Part shown: positions 63,289 to 64,000 of the stretch, in pieces
Layout: every line of letters begins with the position of its first letter
How positions within the stretch are numbered: the first letter of the stretch is position 1
Assembly: GCA_038234785.1 (NCBI GenBank)
Contig: JBBQTC010000010.1
Location: forward strand, 1 to 64,000
DNA from: UBA668 sp038234785
GTDB taxonomy: Bacteria > Actinomycetota > Acidimicrobiia > Acidimicrobiales > Ilumatobacteraceae
Direction: 5' to 3'
Length of the DNA stretch: 64,000 bases
Translations under genes and position numbers: made by a program
The notes under the pieces: generated by a model
Seen by the model: the letters and a program-made list of their open reading frames with translations, nothing else
Told to the model about the DNA's origin: nothing
The model's database searches: none

Positions 63289-63727
63289 GCAGCACGTCGA
63301 TGAGCTCGCCGACGGGGCGGAACGTGAGTCCGGCGATGGCGCGGTGCGCGTAGCGGATCACGCCGTGCGCGTCGATGATGAAGACGCTGCGCCGCGGGAA
63401 ACCGATCGGGCCGAGGGTGCCGTACGCCGCGGCAACCGCCTTGTCGGTGTCAGCGAGCAGCGGAAACTTGAAGCCGTGCTTGCCGGCGAACTTCTCGTGG
63501 CTGTCGATGCTCTGCGCCGAGATGGCGATGACGGTCGCGTCGAGCGCGTCGAACTGGGCGAGGTCGTCGTTGTAGCTGTTGAGCTGCTTGGTGCACACCG
63601 GCGTGTCGTCGCCCGGGTAGAACACGAGCACGACGGGGCGGCCGAGGAACTGTGACAGCGACACTTCCGTGCCGCCCGTGCCCGGCAAGGTGAAGGCAGG
63701 GGCCTGGTCGCCGACGGAGACGCTCAC
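63272..63727 (-). CDS. Peroxiredoxin (Bcp/AhpC-TSA family, apparently 1-Cys)
   Basis: 151 residues. The peroxidatic Cys45 is in YPGDDTPVCTKQLN. The resolving Cys that Bcp has five residues later is absent (Asn instead), and no other Cys occurs, so it should act as a 1-Cys enzyme needing an outside thiol. The Arg in FPRRSVFIID is present. The start ATG overlaps the stop of the upstream YebC gene. Confidence 0.9.
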   Translation of the reverse strand: MSVSVGDQAPAFTLPGTGGTEVSLSQFLGRPVVLVFYPGDDTPVCTKQLNSYNDDLAQFDALDATVIAISAQSIDSHEKFAGKHGFKFPLLADTDKAVAAAYGTLGPIGFPRRSVFIIDAHGVIRYAHRAIAGLTFRPVGELIDVLLSLPR

Positions 63728-64000
63728 GCGCTGACCGCCTCCATCAGCTCGTCACTGATGTCGAAGTTGCTGTACACGTCCTGTACATCGTCGAGGTCCT
63801 CGAGGGCATCCATGATGCGCAGGATCTTACGTGCATCCTCGGCGTCGGTCACCTCGACCGTCATGCTCGACACCATGGTGCTCTCCGCCGACACGACCTC
63901 GAGCCCCGCAGCCTGCAGCGCATCGCGCACTTCGTAGACCAGCGACGGCTCGGAGGAAACCCGCCACACCCCATCGCCGTCGGCCGCCACGTCGTCGGCA
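63724..64000 (-). CDS. YebC/PmpR-family protein, C-terminal part
   Basis: The frame is open to the right edge; about 91 codons of the C-terminus are present. DGVWRVSSEPSLVYEVRDALQAAGLEVVSAESTMVSSMTVEVTDAEDARKILRIMDALEDLDDVQDVYSNFDIS is the typical end of YebC proteins (a translation or transcription factor family). The minus-strand order yebC-prx is local; yebC near ruvCAB is a common bacterial arrangement. Confidence 0.92.
   Translation of the reverse strand, partial: ADDVAADGDGVWRVSSEPSLVYEVRDALQAAGLEVVSAESTMVSSMTVEVTDAEDARKILRIMDALEDLDDVQDVYSNFDISDELMEAVSA

Overview
The window looks like a piece of a high-G+C actinobacterial chromosome, most likely of the class Acidimicrobiia (Ilumatobacter-like). 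The reasons are the gene set and order (carA-carB-...-mihF-gmk-rpoZ-coaBC-metK-priA-...-def-fmt-rsmB, as in Mycobacterium except that pyrD sits where pyrF is expected), an actinobacterial mIHF, a BldD-like regulator, a phosphatidylinositol phosphate synthase/PIM acyltransferase pair, a PriA that has lost its helicase motifs, and many genes whose start codon lies only 6-9 nt after a TAnnnT -10 box (leaderless mRNAs). The assignment is inferred from gene content; no 16S rRNA is present.

Layout. 1-1831 (minus): def-fmt-rsmB, with rsmB cut by the left edge. 1852-2490 (plus): a methyltransferase. 2452-13203 (minus): a long housekeeping block, carA-carB-pyrD-mihF-gmk-rpoZ-coaBC-metK-priA. It is preceded by a 240-bp leader (13196-13388) holding a PyrR-binding RNA hairpin, a leader ORF, an intrinsic terminator and a second promoter under an ARG-box-like palindrome. 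13442-16478: a glycosyltransferase/methyltransferase fusion converging on a DUF2079 membrane protein. 16475-27311 (minus): nusB, efp, pepP, the shikimate genes aroQ-aroB-aroK-aroC-aroE, mltG, ruvX and alaS. 27374-31485 (plus): a Cys-rich protein, a TauD-type dioxygenase, an acyl-CoA dehydrogenase and a metallo-beta-lactamase-fold hydrolase. 31561-35202: an EamA transporter and a large cyclase/NB-ARC-type ATPase fusion. 35216-35289: tRNA-Val(GAC).

35440-39155 joins a PAS-GGDEF-EAL protein, hemW and a BldD-like regulator that keeps the cyclic-di-GMP-binding signature. 39271-43461 (minus): phr, then hrcA-dnaJ-rsmE behind a CIRCE-type operator. 43494-48887: a histidine phosphatase, an MFS transporter, a small family A DNA polymerase and lepA. 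49017-52848: rpsT, holA, comEC and comEA. 52964-55554 is the least conserved part: a small HExxH protein, a P-loop kinase pseudogene, an AAC(3)-type acetyltransferase and an unknown membrane-anchored protein. 55641-59016: a PatA-like acyltransferase, PgsA, two small unknown proteins and a dienelactone hydrolase. 59024-64000: ruvC-ruvA-ruvB, a lipase-like lipoprotein, a peroxiredoxin and the end of a YebC gene.

No gene-free stretch exceeds 300 bases; the longest is the 238-bp car leader. I saw no rRNA, CRISPR array, insertion sequence, prophage or integrase. The strongest non-routine signals are the car leader, the cyclic-di-GMP pair (EAL protein and BldD-like regulator), the CIRCE variant, the broken kinase gene, and the tail-to-tail gene overlaps of about 100 bp.
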